A stretch of DNA of 64,000 bases. It comes from Amia ocellicauda (lineage: Eukaryota > Chordata > Actinopteri > Amiiformes > Amiidae). Below the pieces are notes generated by a model. That model made no database searches, was not told the origin of the DNA, and was given only the letters and a program-made list of their open reading frames with translations. Location: the NCBI RefSeq assembly GCF_036373705.1, contig NC_089867.1:23522823-23586822 (forward strand), in the 5' to 3' direction. Shown one piece after another: positions 1 through 19,759 of this stretch; within the stretch, counting starts at the first letter, position 1, and each line of letters starts with the position of its first letter. A program made the position numbers and the translations under genes.

Positions 1-1988
1 CAACGCCATTACTGTATAGGTTCAATGGACAAAATGGCCAGTTTTTCCCCATTTTTATATTGCAGGAGATGTACCTTCTCTTGACTTCTATATTATCCAA
101 CAATTAACCCAACAGAGATGTAAAAGCTGGGTGATTATACAATAGGAAGCGATTGCCTGTGAATGCATGCGTTTGCACGGACATCACTGAGTTTTGTTGG
201 TTTTTGTCCCCCCCCCCCCTTTTGTTAACGGTGTGTGTTTGAATGGGTCGGCAGGATTTGTGTTTGGATAGGCCCGGGGGAGACGTGTGTGTGAGTGCGC
301 CTGCGCAGTAGTTGTGTTTTCATCAGTCACTTGAGTTGCATCCAAAAATACAAATATACAATCGGGCTCAAAGTGATCGGGGAAACCGGTTAATCTTACA
401 ATAAATTATACAAAGACACTGCACTTGGATTATGCAAAAGTCCATCTGAAGAAAAAATATGTTAAAGTTCATATTTTACTGAGACAATAGATTTCATTGT
501 AATGGAATGTACGTTACATTTGTGTGCAGGGCCGTCAGACTCCAGTCCTGGGGGGCCACAGTGTCTGCTGGTTTGTATTCCTACAGAATATCCCAATTAC
601 TTAATGTATTTATTTACTTATGTTTATGACTCTGAACCAGCAGCACACACCACAATCAGTGTGAAGTTTTAAAGGCATCAAGTTAATTGATTAATTAGAC
701 CAATTAAGGAGCCCAGAGCTGGGCCAGACACTGCAGCCCCCCAGGATGGAGTCTGACTCCCCTATTCTTGGGTTATAGGCTAGGCAGGAAGTTCCAGGAC
801 TAATTGACACGAGAGAGACTTGTGATAATCCGGGACAGAGCCTGTTAATTATTGAGTGGCCAGTCGGCTGCTGGGAGTCATGGGTCGTCATTATTTCAGG
901 CCACACTTGTGAGACTGTCGGCTCTAAACACACAAATGTACAGGAAGGGTATAGTAGAAAGAGGTTAACAGACGTTCCTAACCTGCTGATGGTTTTAGTT
1001 CCTTCTCAAAACTCTATGGGTGGGGGAAAGAAAGAAAGTTTTTCAAACACTATGGGCAAAGTTGCTCTTCAAAAACAAAAGTTCAGCCAAGTAAACCAGG
1101 GCAGAACAGAACCATGAAGCTGGATGGCAAGACCAATTGGCATGAGTTTTCTGGACAGGCGATGCAATATTTGGACTTCACAGATCCAAGAGAGGGAAGG
1201 CTGTAGAGAAACCGTCTAGAGATTGTCAAGCCAGTGTTTAATGCCTTCGGTGAATCATGCAGGTGGGATCATGAGGTTGTAAGATTGTTTTGCAGCTGTA
1301 CAAAATCTGGGAAGAGTAGGAGGAACATTTGGGGGAAAAAGAGAACATTAAAATTCCATTCTTGAACATCATGCAAACGAGGTGACTTATAGTTGACAAG
1401 CTTATTTTAAACAAACAAAGGAAGAAGAAAAACAGCAGGACTAGACATGAGCTACAGGAAGAAAGGAAAGTGAGGTTTTGAAGCTGAGGCGCTGACTGTT
1501 AAGTACCCTGACTAACCCCATTCAAATTGAACCAGACGAACTTGACGAGGCAGTGGGTTGGGGAAGGAGAACAGTGCAGCGAGTATAAATCTGTTTCAGC
1601 TGATGATTCAGGAAGAACGGACCGTAATAGACGGTGATGTTGCATTGTGTGACATCATTGGTGGAATTGGCCCGGCTGTGACTGATAATAAAGCAGGATG
1701 TTGTGATGAGAAACCCGTCAGTGATTTTTCTTGGTTGTGTGAATGATTGTCCTTAAGGCCCCCAAAGTCTGAATGTCAGTGTAGAGGCCAAATTCTTAAT
1801 AGTTGGGGGAAAAACTCAGTGCTCATGAGAAGTTTCCTGAGATGATTAAAGTAGGTTTTCCATCACTGAGATGTTCGTGGTGCAATGAGCAGAAGCATCT
1901 TGGTCTGTAAGCCATTGAAAACTGCTTGTATTCGCCTGTTCTTTCGGGGTCGCTCCCCTTCCTCATTGCCGCTTCTCCCTCGTTTCAG
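1..1988. other. Upstream/intronic sequence of hp1bp3
   Basis: No coding exon was recognised here. The stretch ends in a polypyrimidine tract and AG (ending 1988) that form the acceptor of the first coding hp1bp3 exon. An upstream exon carrying the extra N-terminal residues of the mammalian protein was looked for and not found, so it may lie left of the window or not exist. The stretch also holds an inverted-repeat element (535-758) and a C homopolymer near 210-220. Short ORFs in it have no recognisable features. Confidence 0.6.
535..758. mobile_element. Inverted-repeat MITE-like element (about 220 bp)
   Basis: The left end (about 536-570) and the right end (about 725-757) are imperfect reverse complements. 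Both carry an AGACTCCAGTCCTGG-type start followed by a C-run and CAGTGTCTG. The interior is AT-rich with no coding potential. Terminal inverted repeats on a short noncoding body indicate a non-autonomous DNA transposon; a hAT-like origin is a guess from general appearance. Confidence 0.65.
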
Positions 1989-1997
1989 GTCTCCATC

Positions 1998-4900
1998 ATG
2001 CCTATTCGCCGCGCTGCTGGGACCCCGCCCCAGGAAACGCCCCCCAAGAACCCCCCAGCAGGAGGTGAGTATGGGGGGACCCACTGCCAGAGAAAGGGCC
2101 GCTTCAGAGTAACAGCATGGAACAGTGTAACTAGACATCCTAACACCCTACCGCGTTCGAATTATCAGAGAAAGAGAAAGCTTGTGTATCTAAAAGCCGG
2201 GTCTGCCGTCGCCCTCTCTCCCCAGAGCCCGACGCCAGCTCGGAGGAATCCGCCTCCACCGGGGAGGAGCAGGAGAGCGAGGCCCCCGCTGCGGCGGCGC
2301 CCCCAGCCGAGGGAGAGGCGAACGCAGAGAGTGAGAAGGCACAGTCGACCGCGGAGCAAGGGGACAAGGAGAAGGAACCAGCCGAAGAGCCGAAGAAAGA
2401 GTAAATGATTTCTTCCTTTTTAAGTCGCTGTATCCGGGTGTGTGTTTATCATGAGTGCTGCGCTGAAACAGTCCATTGGTTTCAGGGAGAAAGATGTTGT
2501 GAAGGAGAAAGGGAAGAAGGTGAAAAGAACCATCCCAGCCTGGGCCACCATGTCCGCCAATCAGCTAGCCCGCTCCCAGAAGAAGTCCCACCTCTCTCTC
2601 TACATCCGGCCCAAGATTGATGAAATCCTCACCGAGGCCATACAGGTAAGAAGCAACGCACTAAAATGATCCAAGATACCAATCCGGTGTCCTTTCAAGT
2701 CACGATTGTGTTCCTTTTGAGAATCTCACCTGATTCCTGTCCTCTCTGTCACGCGGCTCAGGCCTGCTTCCAGAAAACCGGAGCTTCAGCCTTCGCCGTC
2801 AGAAAGTACATCCTGAAGAAGTATCCGTCGCTGGAGCTGGACCGGAGGGGCTACCTGCTGAAACAGGCGCTGAAACGCGTGCTGCAGAGGGGCGCCATCA
2901 AGCAGGTGACTTTGGCCTTTTCTCCGCGGGTCCCGTGCGAGCAGAGCGATGTGTGAATCTGTAAAGGCTGGGTGGTCTTCCCTCCTCGTCTGTCAATCGA
3001 GTCAATCTTTGTTCCTTTAACAGAAATGGCACCGGTGAAAATGCGTCTGCCGAATGAGAATTGTGCCGCAGTTTTGCCCGGGATAAACTCTTCAGCCCCT
3101 TGCCACCTTGTCATTGGTAATATGCCTGAATCTGACCATTATCGGCCACTTTTGTTTCCAAGTAGGAGAGGTTTTCTTTCCCTTTCAAACCTCTCTCAAT
3201 CTTCCCTGGCGAAAAGCGGTCAAACGCCGCGGCTGCGCTCCGGTGCGGTGTGTCGTCTCGGCGTGCCGGTGCTGCGCGTCTCTGGGCTTGTGTTCACGCC
3301 GTGTTCCTGTGTCTCCCGCAGGTGAAGGGGAAGGGCTTCTCTGGGAGCTTCACGGTGGTCAACAACAGCAAGAGATCCAGGAAGGTAAGTGACTCGCCAC
3401 ACCCTGAGAGGAGAACTCGGTCTCGGTTCTGGGTGCCGGGATGATGTTTTTGTTTGTGGGAGTGACGCCGTTGTCTGTCCGCGCTCTCCCCGCAGAGAGG
3501 CTCAACGTCGCTGGAGCCCACGGAGAAGCTGGGGGACGCCCTGCCCCTGATCTTCACACGCCTCTGCGAACCCAAAGAGGCCTCCTACCGCCTCATCAAG
3601 AAATACGTGGAGCAGTATTTCCCCAAACTCAAAGTGGACAGCAGGTAGAGGAGAGAGCACCCCGCCCTCTCGTGTTTTTGCATTCTTTGTTTGGGCGATC
3701 CTCGGGTTCTGGCAAAGGGCAATATCTGTCATCTTACGGATGATTCTCCCCACCACAGACCCCAGATGCTGAAGAACGCCCTGCAGAAAGCAGTGGAGAA
3801 AGGGCAGCTCGAGCAGCTCACCGGGAAAGGGGCGTCCGGAACCTTCCAGGTGAGAACGGGTTTCGTTTCGGGCTCCTCTGAAGAACTAGGTCTTTTACAG
3901 TTGGTTATTGTCAAAAGCTCTTCCTGGCTGAAATATGTACAGTGTATTGTTCTGTCATTACTTTCGATATTGTAGGGGTGATGCTTCTTTTTTAATCTTT
4001 CAAAATGTGAAAGAGAGGGAAAAAAACCTACCATCATGTGAGGAGAGACAGCCTTTAGCATTAAAGAGCATTAAAGGTCAGCGCTCCTGGTGTTGGAAGA
4101 GTGACGATGACACGGGGCACTAAATGGATCAGGAGTGTGAACGGTGTGATTGACTTTCAGACAGACGGGACAGCGAGGAAGTGTTCTCTCTTTACCCCAT
4201 CGCTGCATCACCGTTCCTCTCACTCCAAATTCATCCGTTTCTCAGCATTTTCATCTCTGCCACGTATTTCTGTCGACCGTGACACACAGAGCGAGATTTA
4301 GACACGGCAGACGGTGGCCAGCCAACACAGGAAGGAGAATAGAGGTCAGAGGCTAAATAATGCAGCGGGCGACCTGAATGATTGCTTTTGTGGCAGAGGT
4401 AAAGAGAAACGATCGGACAGCTGCGTGAGGAGGACACGATATGGCGACGGAGGGAGGACTAACGGGGGGTTCTTTGTCTTTCAGCTGAAGAGGGCGGGGG
4501 ACAAGCCCTTGCTGAGCGGCGCGGGGCTCGAGCAGGCCATCCTCTGTGCCATCACCGCCATGAATGAGCCCAAGACCTGCAGCACCACGGCCCTCAAGCG
4601 CTTCATCCTGGAGAACAGCCAGGGGGGCAAGGTCAGCCTGCAGGGTGAGAGACTCCTCTGGGACGCTTCCCGGCGCACGTGTGGCGTATGCTCAGTGTCT
4701 CATAGGTGTCCCGTGGAAAGATGCCGCGTGTATTGACTGTGTCCGCTTCCTCCCCTACTCTCAGTGAACAACCTGAAACGGACCTTGCGGCGCTGCGAGA
4801 TGATTGGGTGGATGGAGCAGATCTCCGGCAAGGGTTTCAACGGCTCCTATCAGCTCTGCTTCCCCTACTACCCCAGGTACGAGCTGCGTAAAGATTGCCG

Positions 4901-5710
4901 GTAAATTGGCAATTTAGGTTTCCTGCTGCTGTGGGGAGAACCGGGCCGGTCCGTGGGGACTTGAGTGACTGTCCTTGTGTGTCCCTCCCTCCTGCAGCCC
5001 CGCCACACTGTTCCCCGACAAGCACAAGGAAGAGGAGAAGGAGAAGGAGGAAAAGAAAATGAAAGTGAAAGTGGAAGAGGACTCGTCTGAGGAGGAGGAG
5101 GACGAGTCGTCTGAGGAGGAAACATCTGACTCGGAGGATGAGCCCCCTCCCCCCAAGAAAAGGTGAGTTACAGACGGAGGGCTACCAAAACGCAATGGCA
5201 TCATAAACCTTAACAAAGAAGTCGCCCCAAGCTAAAGCTGCTTAGGGCATCAGAAATATGTGTTTGTGATCCCACAGGCCCGTGCAGAAGAGACCCCCCC
5301 CCAAGGTGCGCGCCCCGCTGCCCCCCAAGAGGCGCCGTCCCGCGGGCAAGAGCAGGAGCACGACGGCCCAGAAGGCGAGGGCGCCGGTCTACTCGCCTAA
5401 AGCCAAGCGCACGGCGCCTGCCAAGAAGCCTGCGCCGGTGAAGAAAGCGCCTCCACCGCCGCCACCCCCCAAGAAAGCGCCGCCCCCCGCCCCGGTCAAG
5501 GCCGCCCCGCCCCCCCCCATCAAGGCACCCCCCCCAGCCAAGAAGCCCACCCCCGCCAAGAAGGCCGCCCCGCCCAAGAAGCCCAAGACGCCGGTGTCCA
5601 AGAAGATGACGAGCCGCGCCCCCAAGAAGTCCCCGGCCAAGAAGACGGCGCCCAAGCCGGCGGTGAAGGCCAAGCCGGCGTCCCGCAAGTCCCAGCGGAC
5701 AAGGAAATGA
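1998..5710 (+). CDS. hp1bp3: HP1BP3, heterochromatin protein 1-binding protein 3 (linker-histone-like)
   Basis: Coding exons are 1998-2064 (the exon itself starts at 1989), 2226-2400, 2486-2645, 2762-2905, 3322-3384, 3496-3644, 3759-3849, 4485-4644, 4765-4876, 4998-5162 and 5278-5710. All junctions are GT/AG, and the join is in frame for 572 codons plus TGA. The protein has three winged-helix H15 globular domains, at about residues 105-200, 204-283 and 287-375. Recognisable family blocks include YPSLELDRRGYLLKQ, FTRLCEPKEASY and MNEPKTCSTTALK. An acidic Ser/Glu stretch (about 385-425) follows, then a Lys/Pro/Ala-rich basic tail (about 430-572) like that of histone H1. Known role: a nuclear chromatin protein that binds linker DNA and HP1 and aids heterochromatin compaction and gene silencing. 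The start used is the MPIRR methionine. Mammals have a longer N-terminus from an upstream exon not seen here. The usual PxVxL HP1-binding site reads P-T-E-K-L (211-215). Confidence 0.97.
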
Positions 5711-6020
5711 GGCGGCCCGGGAGGGGGCGGGAGGTCAAAGGTTAACTACAGTTAGACTCTAGACTCCACAGTGCTTCTCTCCTCAGTATCCCTGCCCTCC
5801 CCTCACTTATGTTCCCCCTCAGCTTATAAGCTAGAGATTTCCATGGGGGGGCAACTTAAAAACATCAATCTTTTTCTTTGATGCTTTAGAATGTGTTTTT
5901 TTTGTTTGTTTTTTCAGGGTTTTTTTTTCTTTTTACTTGAATGAACAGTAATCCTATAAGGAAACAATAATAAAATGTATCCCGTCGGCCAGTTATGACA
6001 ATAAAATGTTTGATTTAAAG

Positions 6021-6054
<34 letters not shown>

Positions 6055-7255
6055 AAACCGAAATATCTAAAAGCTTTATAAATACTGTAATTTTCCGTCA
6101 CTTTCTTGTAATTATAAGTTTAACCAATTTGGAGTGTTTTAAAAGTCAGATTTTAAGTAGGTATATACATTTTATATATATATATAAAAAGTGTTTTTTT
6201 TTATGCATTAATTTGGGCAAACATTTTATATCCACGTCTGCTTATAGAGAGTATAACTGGGTAGAAAATTATTGCTCTATCAGCACTTAAATTAGCTGTG
6301 CCACATTTTCTTTGCTTCCAAAACTCCTGGACACGCCCTTCGGTTAGACGCCCTCACTGTATCGGAAGTCGTCCCTCATAGGAGCAGACGCTGGATGGCG
6401 TGTACAGCCCGGAGCCTGTTCAACACCTCTCTCTGAGTGGTCTGTCTTCATAAACCTTTCTTCTGGGGTCTTCAAAAGACGTCTCGACGTTCTTACAAGC
6501 CTTAAAGTTATGTCTTTCTGTTGAGCGAATCTTAGTTTTCCACGTGACGTGATTCCTCTGTGAAATCCTTCGTTTTCCCTTTGGTTTTCCGTTCTTGTCG
6601 ATCAATAAGTGCCACGGACGCGCTTCGCAAAGGCAGAGCGATGCGATGCTGACCACGTTTAGACAGTACTAATCTGTTACTGAAGACCCTGACGGCGGTT
6701 TTATTGACCTAACGGTAGCATTCGTGCCGTCGCCGTGTTCGCTGTGGTTGTTTTTCCAGCCTCAAGTTTTTTAAAACCATCGTTCATCCTAAGGGGAGAG
6801 GCCGATCGGGCAGAAAGGGCTACGACTGAGCGCAGATTCAAGGTGGGCCGGGGGGGGGTTGTTGTGGAAGGGGCGGGAAAAGCAAATTTTGGTGTAGCTG
6901 TTTTTTTTATGATTATCTCTAGAGTAGCTTGAAAGAGACAGAATCATAACTCATTCCAAACTGTTCTTGCGGAAAGCAAGAAGCCGATCTGTAAAAAGAG
7001 TATTACAACGTGCCGATTGAGGTCGGTGGTTCTTGGAAGTTACCTTTTCTTCTGTTGCTGTATTCTAGCCAATAAACACTAATAATAATAAAGATACAAC
7101 AGACGAGTTCAGCGCTGTTCTCTGTGTTCGTGTGCGACTGTCGCTCCAGGAGACAGGCCTTTGTTTTGGAAAACTCATATGTTCTTTGCATGCACGGCAT
7201 TCCTTAAGTTGTGATGCTTTTTCTGTAGCCATTAATAAAGTTACTTGTATATTTG
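5711..7255 (+). other. hp1bp3: hp1bp3 3'UTR with several polyadenylation signals
   Basis: AATAAA hexamers occur at 5969-5974, 6000-6005, 7071-7076 and 7234-7239, and another at 7740-7745. The last of the main group is followed by T/GT-rich sequence typical of a cleavage site. Only short, unrecognised ORFs occur. The stretch includes an (AT)n run near 6024-6053. Use of the distal sites, and so a UTR of about 1.5 to 2 kb, is inferred from signal positions alone. Confidence 0.6.
6024..6053. repeat. (AT)n microsatellite
   Basis: An uninterrupted AT dinucleotide run of about 15 units lies in the hp1bp3 3'UTR. A second, shorter TA-rich run occurs near 6174-6186. Confidence 0.9.
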
Positions 7256-7259
7256 TACT

Positions 7260-8150
7260 CGATTTTATTGTTTTTCTTTTCATTTTGATCGAGCCCTTTG
7301 TTACAAATAATCCACATCTTCATCTGACTGACCCACATAGATGATATTATGAAGGTACTGTTCTCAGGAAACATTTATTTTCTCTCTCTCTGTGTGGGGA
7401 TGAAGTCTTGAGCACGGAGAGGTTCCTGTACTGTACCTCAGATGTGTTTTCAGATACTCCCTGCCATACAGGTATGTTTAGATGACATTCATGTGAACAG
7501 GCTTGTGGCTTTACAGCTGGTTTCCTTTGAAGTATTTGATATTCTGTTACTAGAAGTAGGCCTGATTAAGCTTTCAATTCATTTATCCTGCAAGTAGAAA
7601 ATTCCAGAGAATTGTGAACTGAAATACAGCGCCTAACATTTGAGCATTTTGTCTCCGCAAGGTGGTTTCCAGAAAGAGGTGGATTTATTGCTGCTCCTCA
7701 ATGATCTACAAGATGTGTTCACTTTCGCTTGTGAGGCACAATAAATGTACTTTATCATCAAGTTTGAATAACTTCCCGAGTATGATTTTATTTTCCGATT
7801 TATTGTGTGTCTATAAAAAGCAGAAAAAACAATTAAACCTGTATCGGCTGCTGCTCCGAAGTGTAGAGGTGTCAGGGTTATGGGGGGGGGAGGGGGTTAT
7901 CCATTATCTAATTTATGGTCAGTGGTCAGGAAAACAATAAAATCACTGTTAACATAATTGACACAATTGTATTTCATTAGCAACTGTACATTTGAGATCA
8001 TTTTCACTACAGAAAATATATCAAGAGTTAATGTATGTTTAAATAGGGAATCTAATCATGAAAGGTGAAATGTTAGATCAGAATGAAATTACTATCTGCC
8101 CTGGAATGAATAAGATAACATAATTATTTCTCTCTCTCTCAATTGTTATA
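7260..8150. other. Intergenic stretch, hp1bp3 to sh2d5
   Basis: AT-rich sequence with a possible distal hp1bp3 polyA signal (7740-7745) and a G-run near 7880. I see no exon with plausible splice sites and no RNA gene. Confidence 0.5.
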
Positions 8151-8153
8151 TAT

Positions 8154-8237
8154 ACACAGCTCTGGAATAAATTAAGAGACCACTCCAAGTTCAGAAATCA
8201 ATGTTAAGTGGTCTCTTATTTTTTCCCAGAGCTGTAT
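8154..8237. mobile_element. Palindromic Tc1/mariner-type MITE, copy 1
   Basis: About 84 bp fold on themselves. The left arm (ACAGCTCTGG, then AATTAAGAGACCACT) is the reverse complement of the right arm (AGTGGTCTCTTA, then CCAGAGCTGT). Arms are flanked by TA. A short unpaired core matches the second copy at 19677-19759 in the opposite orientation. The foldback shape and TA flanks fit a non-autonomous Tc1/mariner derivative. Confidence 0.8.
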
Positions 8238-8269
8238 ATCAGTGGTAGCGGTGCAATATTTAATCATGG

Positions 8270-8899
8270 ATCTGTACGAGGTGCACTTTCATAACTCTAT
8301 TAACTCCCACACTGGCGCCGCCGGGCCAATACGCAGTAGTCAGTTACTGGCGGGGGCAGAGATCAGGTAGGCATTGCCCCGCACCATTACACGCGTTTCC
8401 AGACCGTGCCCCGCAGAGCTTGCGAGGGCTGTTGCGGTGTCCGGGTGAGTGCATGCCCAGGCTGTGTGTGAAGTGTGTGAAGTGTGTGAAGTGTGCTGGG
8501 CTGAGTTTGCCGGCGCGGCGGGGCGACGCCTGGGCGCAGATAAGGCGGGCATTCCAGGAAACCACAGCGTTTCAAAGTTACGAAACTCCGAGGGGAAATG
8601 ACAGCAGTGTTCCGCGAGGTTTACAGTGGTGGCCGGTACGGGGTGAGCGCGGTGTGTCGGGTGGGATCACAGGCGGCTGCTCTGCCAGATAACGCAACTG
8701 TAACGGCGCCCGCAACATTGTAGCGCCGGTTGATACCTGAGAGCGAGCGGCCCGTCGGTGCCTGGATCCCCGCGCTGCTCTGGCAGTCTCTCCGCCGGTG
8801 CTGGCAGCCTGTGCTCGGTGCTTCAGCTCTGCCTCTGCGCGGCGGGACACCCGTGAAACAGGCGGCTCGGACCCGCGTTAGAGAGGAGAGTTCGTCCCG
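8270..8899 (+). promoter_or_regulatory. sh2d5: CpG-rich promoter and noncoding first exon of sh2d5
   Basis: GC and CpG content rise sharply against AT-rich flanks. A clean donor (GTAAGC) sits at 8900-8901, after a G/C-rich exon-like stretch of about 150-200 bp. The next acceptor on the same strand, at 11009, leads straight into the exon that carries the sh2d5 start codon. I infer a TATA-less promoter with a noncoding first exon ending at 8899. A 9-bp unit related to TGTGTGAAG is tandemly repeated three times near 8465-8492. Confidence 0.6.
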
Positions 8900-11009
8900 G
8901 TAAGCGTTATTACATTAAACAGGGCAGTAGCTCTTCTACATTTCTATTGAGTGCATTTTCGCCTGTATCTTGTATTCGTAAAGTTTGACATGGTACAGTA
9001 AAATGTAGCGCCTTTCAGTGGAGTTCAGTGTGCGGATTCGGGCACAGGTTTCTCTGTTACTGATGTATTTAAATGGGCGCATGTATTACCTATGCTGCAG
9101 TGTGACACTGGGCAAACAGCAAACAGCGCAGCGACATCAGCTGCGATTCCCCGTTTGAACAACGTGGCATCCTTGCATAAAAAAACCAAACGGGCGAACA
9201 CTTATTTATAGTTTTAAATGCGCAGTGGATGCATGTTGACAGACTTTTCCCCCAGATATCATGTAAAGTTGTGGCCATAGTACCACACAACAGATGCCAG
9301 ACACACATTTCAATATTAATAATACTAATAATACTAATTGGAGTGACCAGTGAGTATGTCGTCTGAATGAAAACACTCATCAAAAGCACAGGGGGTTTAC
9401 TATTGAGGAGCAGCTCTAATCTCATAGTTAGACGTGTTTTTCATAGATTTCAATGCAGTGGATGTTATATAACGCAGCGGCTGCACAGGTGGCCGATCCC
9501 CGCATTTCAGACGCGCAGCCCTGCAGCTCTGCGGGTTCAGACCCGCACAGACCCGCCCGTGCGCTCACTGCGCTGCAGCTGCTGTGCTTTCCTTTCACGA
9601 CGGAGCCCTGTGTGATTACTGGAAAAATCATTGAAAACTTTGGAGAGAGAACTCATTTTATGATCAGGATCTCTTTCTCTGTGCTCTGAGATGAGATTCC
9701 CAAGTTTCGCTAAAAGCATTTTAATTTCTATCTTTTGGGAAAGGGAGTGTTTTGTGGCCACCTGTTTTTACGTCTATTTTAGAAATGGGGGGGTTGCCTT
9801 TTAATAAGTCCATATGAATGTGATACAAGTGAGAAACGAAATGGTTATAGTTTTAAAGAATAGGGGTTTGTTTTACAAGGTGAGCCGCAGTAGACATGGG
9901 ATAAGACAACACCTGTACTTTGTATGTATTATTATTATTATATCAATATTATTCATTTTGTGACCTTTAACCAAGGTGACTCACAATAAACTAAATAATA
10001 AATTGTGAACTTGCTAAAACCACAGTGTGTGATGCAGTCAGGTCATCGATGACTCAGTGATCAGTGATCTGGCTTCAGTATCCAGACTAGACAGCCCATA
10101 TTGGGAGGGGGGGGGGGTGAAAAAACAAATCCATTAAAAATAAAAACCTGAAAAGTCAGTATTATATACATATTCATCCCCTTTGCTTTGACGCTCCTGA
10201 ACAGACTGTGAAGCGTGTCAGGGTAGAGGGCAAAAAGGATGGCGCTAAATACAGGTAAATCCAATAAAAAGCCTCAGTCTGCAAAAGAGTGAAGACTGAC
10301 AGATTTACCTTTCAGCAGAATAATGACCCCAAGCACACAGTGGAGTGACTTGAAAACAAGAGAGTAAATGTCCTAAAGTTTCAAAGCCTTGAATCTTGAA
10401 TCTGACTGAGAAATTGCGGCAAAACTTGACGATTGCCGTCCACCAACAATCCCATCCAACTTGACAGAGCTTGAACAGATTTGCCAAGAACGGGCGAATA
10501 TTGCACAATCCAGATGTGCAACCCCCAAAAGACTCACAACTGTAATTGCTGTCCAAGGTGGTTCTACCATTGACTCAGCAGGGTGAATATCTTTCTAACC
10601 TACACATTTAAGTTTTTTTATTTTTCATTAACTGTTGTTTTCATAATGAAAAATGACTGGTTGGTTGTGTAAATCAAAGGGGGGGGGGGAAATCCCTTTT
10701 TAAAACCCACAAAAATGTCATTTTGTAATGCAACAAAATGTGAAAAAGTCTAAGGGGGGTGAATACATCCCATTGCTACTCTGTATATTTCCTCTAGTGT
10801 TCTCACTGTAGACAAATGCATGCCTTTTTTCAGCAGCAGTGGCGAGCTGACTTCACACTTCACAGACCATGTTCGATGACTTCCTTTTGCTTGCACAGTG
10901 CAAGAGCATTGTCTCGTCCTAACCACAAAGCCATGTCACCCTTGCCTTTTTAATAAAGGCGCCTGCAGCATCGTGGCTCATAATGTTCCCCTACCTGCCT
11001 GTTTTGCAG
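8900..11009 (+). other. First intron of sh2d5
   Basis: An inferred 5'UTR intron between the donor at 8900 and the acceptor ending at 11009. It contains a short SINE-like scrap (about 9955-9990) and a Tc1/mariner remnant (about 10150-10785). No exon was recognised. Confidence 0.55.
10150..10785 (+). mobile_element. Degenerate Tc1/mariner transposon 3' part
   Basis: Sequence around 10310-10560 reads as decayed transposase C-terminus: a stretch matching the usual NDPKH block, then a region matching the LTELEQ-F--CQER-N segment. It then ends in AT-rich 3' sequence with the phrase AATGTGAAAAAGTC, G-rich spacer and GGTGAATAC (about 10735-10768), common at the ends of fish Tc1-like elements. Many stops and indels show it is inactive. 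The left boundary is uncertain. Confidence 0.6.
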
Positions 11010-11078
11010 GGGCTGCCGTGTTGAGGGGGCTGAAGCTCGCTGTGCCTGGCAGAGACAGGAAGGAACTCATTCAAAACC

Positions 11079-18616
<7,538 letters not shown>

Positions 18617-19385
18617 GACGGGGAGCGGCGGTCGGAGGCGGCCTGTCTCTTGTTCTCATCAAGCTGACGGCGCACATTTCACGGCTGAACAATTGAGAAA
18701 CCATTTTCTTCGGATGGGGATAAATAACCTCGTTTGAAGTTCTCTAAACGTTTTAAACATATATTTATGCAGTAACTTAATTCATCAGATTACTAATTGT
18801 ACTCTGAACACAGAGTGTCAGTATTTAATAACTTCCATATGGACTTATCTACACTGCTCTTTCCAATAATGCTACTTAAGCAAAAGCAGCTGTCATGTTT
18901 GAGGTACTCTGGAGCACAATTATTAAAACATTAAAACACTGAGAACGCCTGAGGAATAGCTTTGAATATATTCAGAAAAGTACAGACCATAGAATGAAAA
19001 CCCTCCTAAATGGCTGTCAAAGATTTAAATTACATGTTTTCATGAAAACATGTAATGTTATGAGTGAAAATTTCCAGTAGGTCTAGTGTATGAATCAAAC
19101 TAAAATGTTAATATATTTGGGTAGTCGGTCTAGTTTTTAAACTGAAATTTTGTTCCTTTTGACATCGCCTTTCCCTGGAGCATCCATTTACAAAATCTGA
19201 CCCGGTGACGGCAACTGAGAGTGTTTAAACAATACATCTCAGGAATGGATTCTAAATATTGTATTTTATTTATATGTATATGTATATATATATGTAACAC
19301 ATTTTATGTACAGTGCTTTGATATTTTTTCATTTCTATTGTTTTAAACAGGTTACCTAAAATAAAAAAAATTACCCAACAAATAC
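18617..19385 (+). other. sh2d5: sh2d5 3'UTR
   Basis: AT-rich noncoding sequence after the stop, with an AATAAA at 19360-19365 within A-rich sequence as the most likely polyA signal. No conserved ORF. Confidence 0.55.
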
Positions 19386-19676
19386 AGAGCAAACCTTGCT
19401 TATCTAATTTATTTTACTCTCTCCCTCTGCATGTCTGTATATCGGTTTTATTTCTAAAACACCTAAGTGTTGTGCTGTGCCCCCCCTGCAGTACAGTATA
19501 CATTTTATTTTGTTTTGTACAAAGTTTTTACTATATTGATACAATTAATTTCTTAAGCAGCAATTTAATTGTAACATAATCGTTCCTAATCCACATCTCT
19601 ACTACTTCTTTCCACTTCTTTCCAGCAAAGCAAAAACATTTCATTTTGAGAAGCTCCCAAAATACAAAAAAGCATA

Positions 19677-19759
19677 TACAGCTCTGGAAAAAATTAAGAG
19701 ACCACTTATCATTGATTTCTGAACTTGGAGTGGTCTCTTAATTTTTTCCAGAGCTGTAT
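19677..19759. mobile_element. Palindromic Tc1/mariner-type MITE, copy 2
   Basis: It has the same foldback arms as copy 1 at 8154-8237 (ACAGCTCTGG … AATTAAGAGACCACT and its complement). The core (ATTGATTTCTGAACTTGG) is inverted relative to copy 1. The MITE sits inside a wider inverted repeat: TTTGAGAAGCTCCCAAA near 19645-19661 and its complement near 19774-19790. Confidence 0.85.

Noticed and set aside
1558..1746. 62-codon ORF as the missing hp1bp3 first coding exon
   Set aside because: It does not resemble the known N-terminus and does not end at a donor in the right phase.
5389..5738. Gly/Ala-rich antisense ORFs opposite the hp1bp3 tail
   Set aside because: They are shadows of the Lys/Pro/Ala-rich coding exon caused by high GC content.
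8465..8492. Short tandem repeats considered as a CRISPR-like array
   Set aside because: There are only three 9-bp units without spacers, in a vertebrate promoter; no CRISPR array occurs in the window.
8420..8692. ORF with a repeated VKC motif
   Set aside because: It comes from a short tandem repeat in the sh2d5 CpG-rich 5' region; it has no homology and no splice support.
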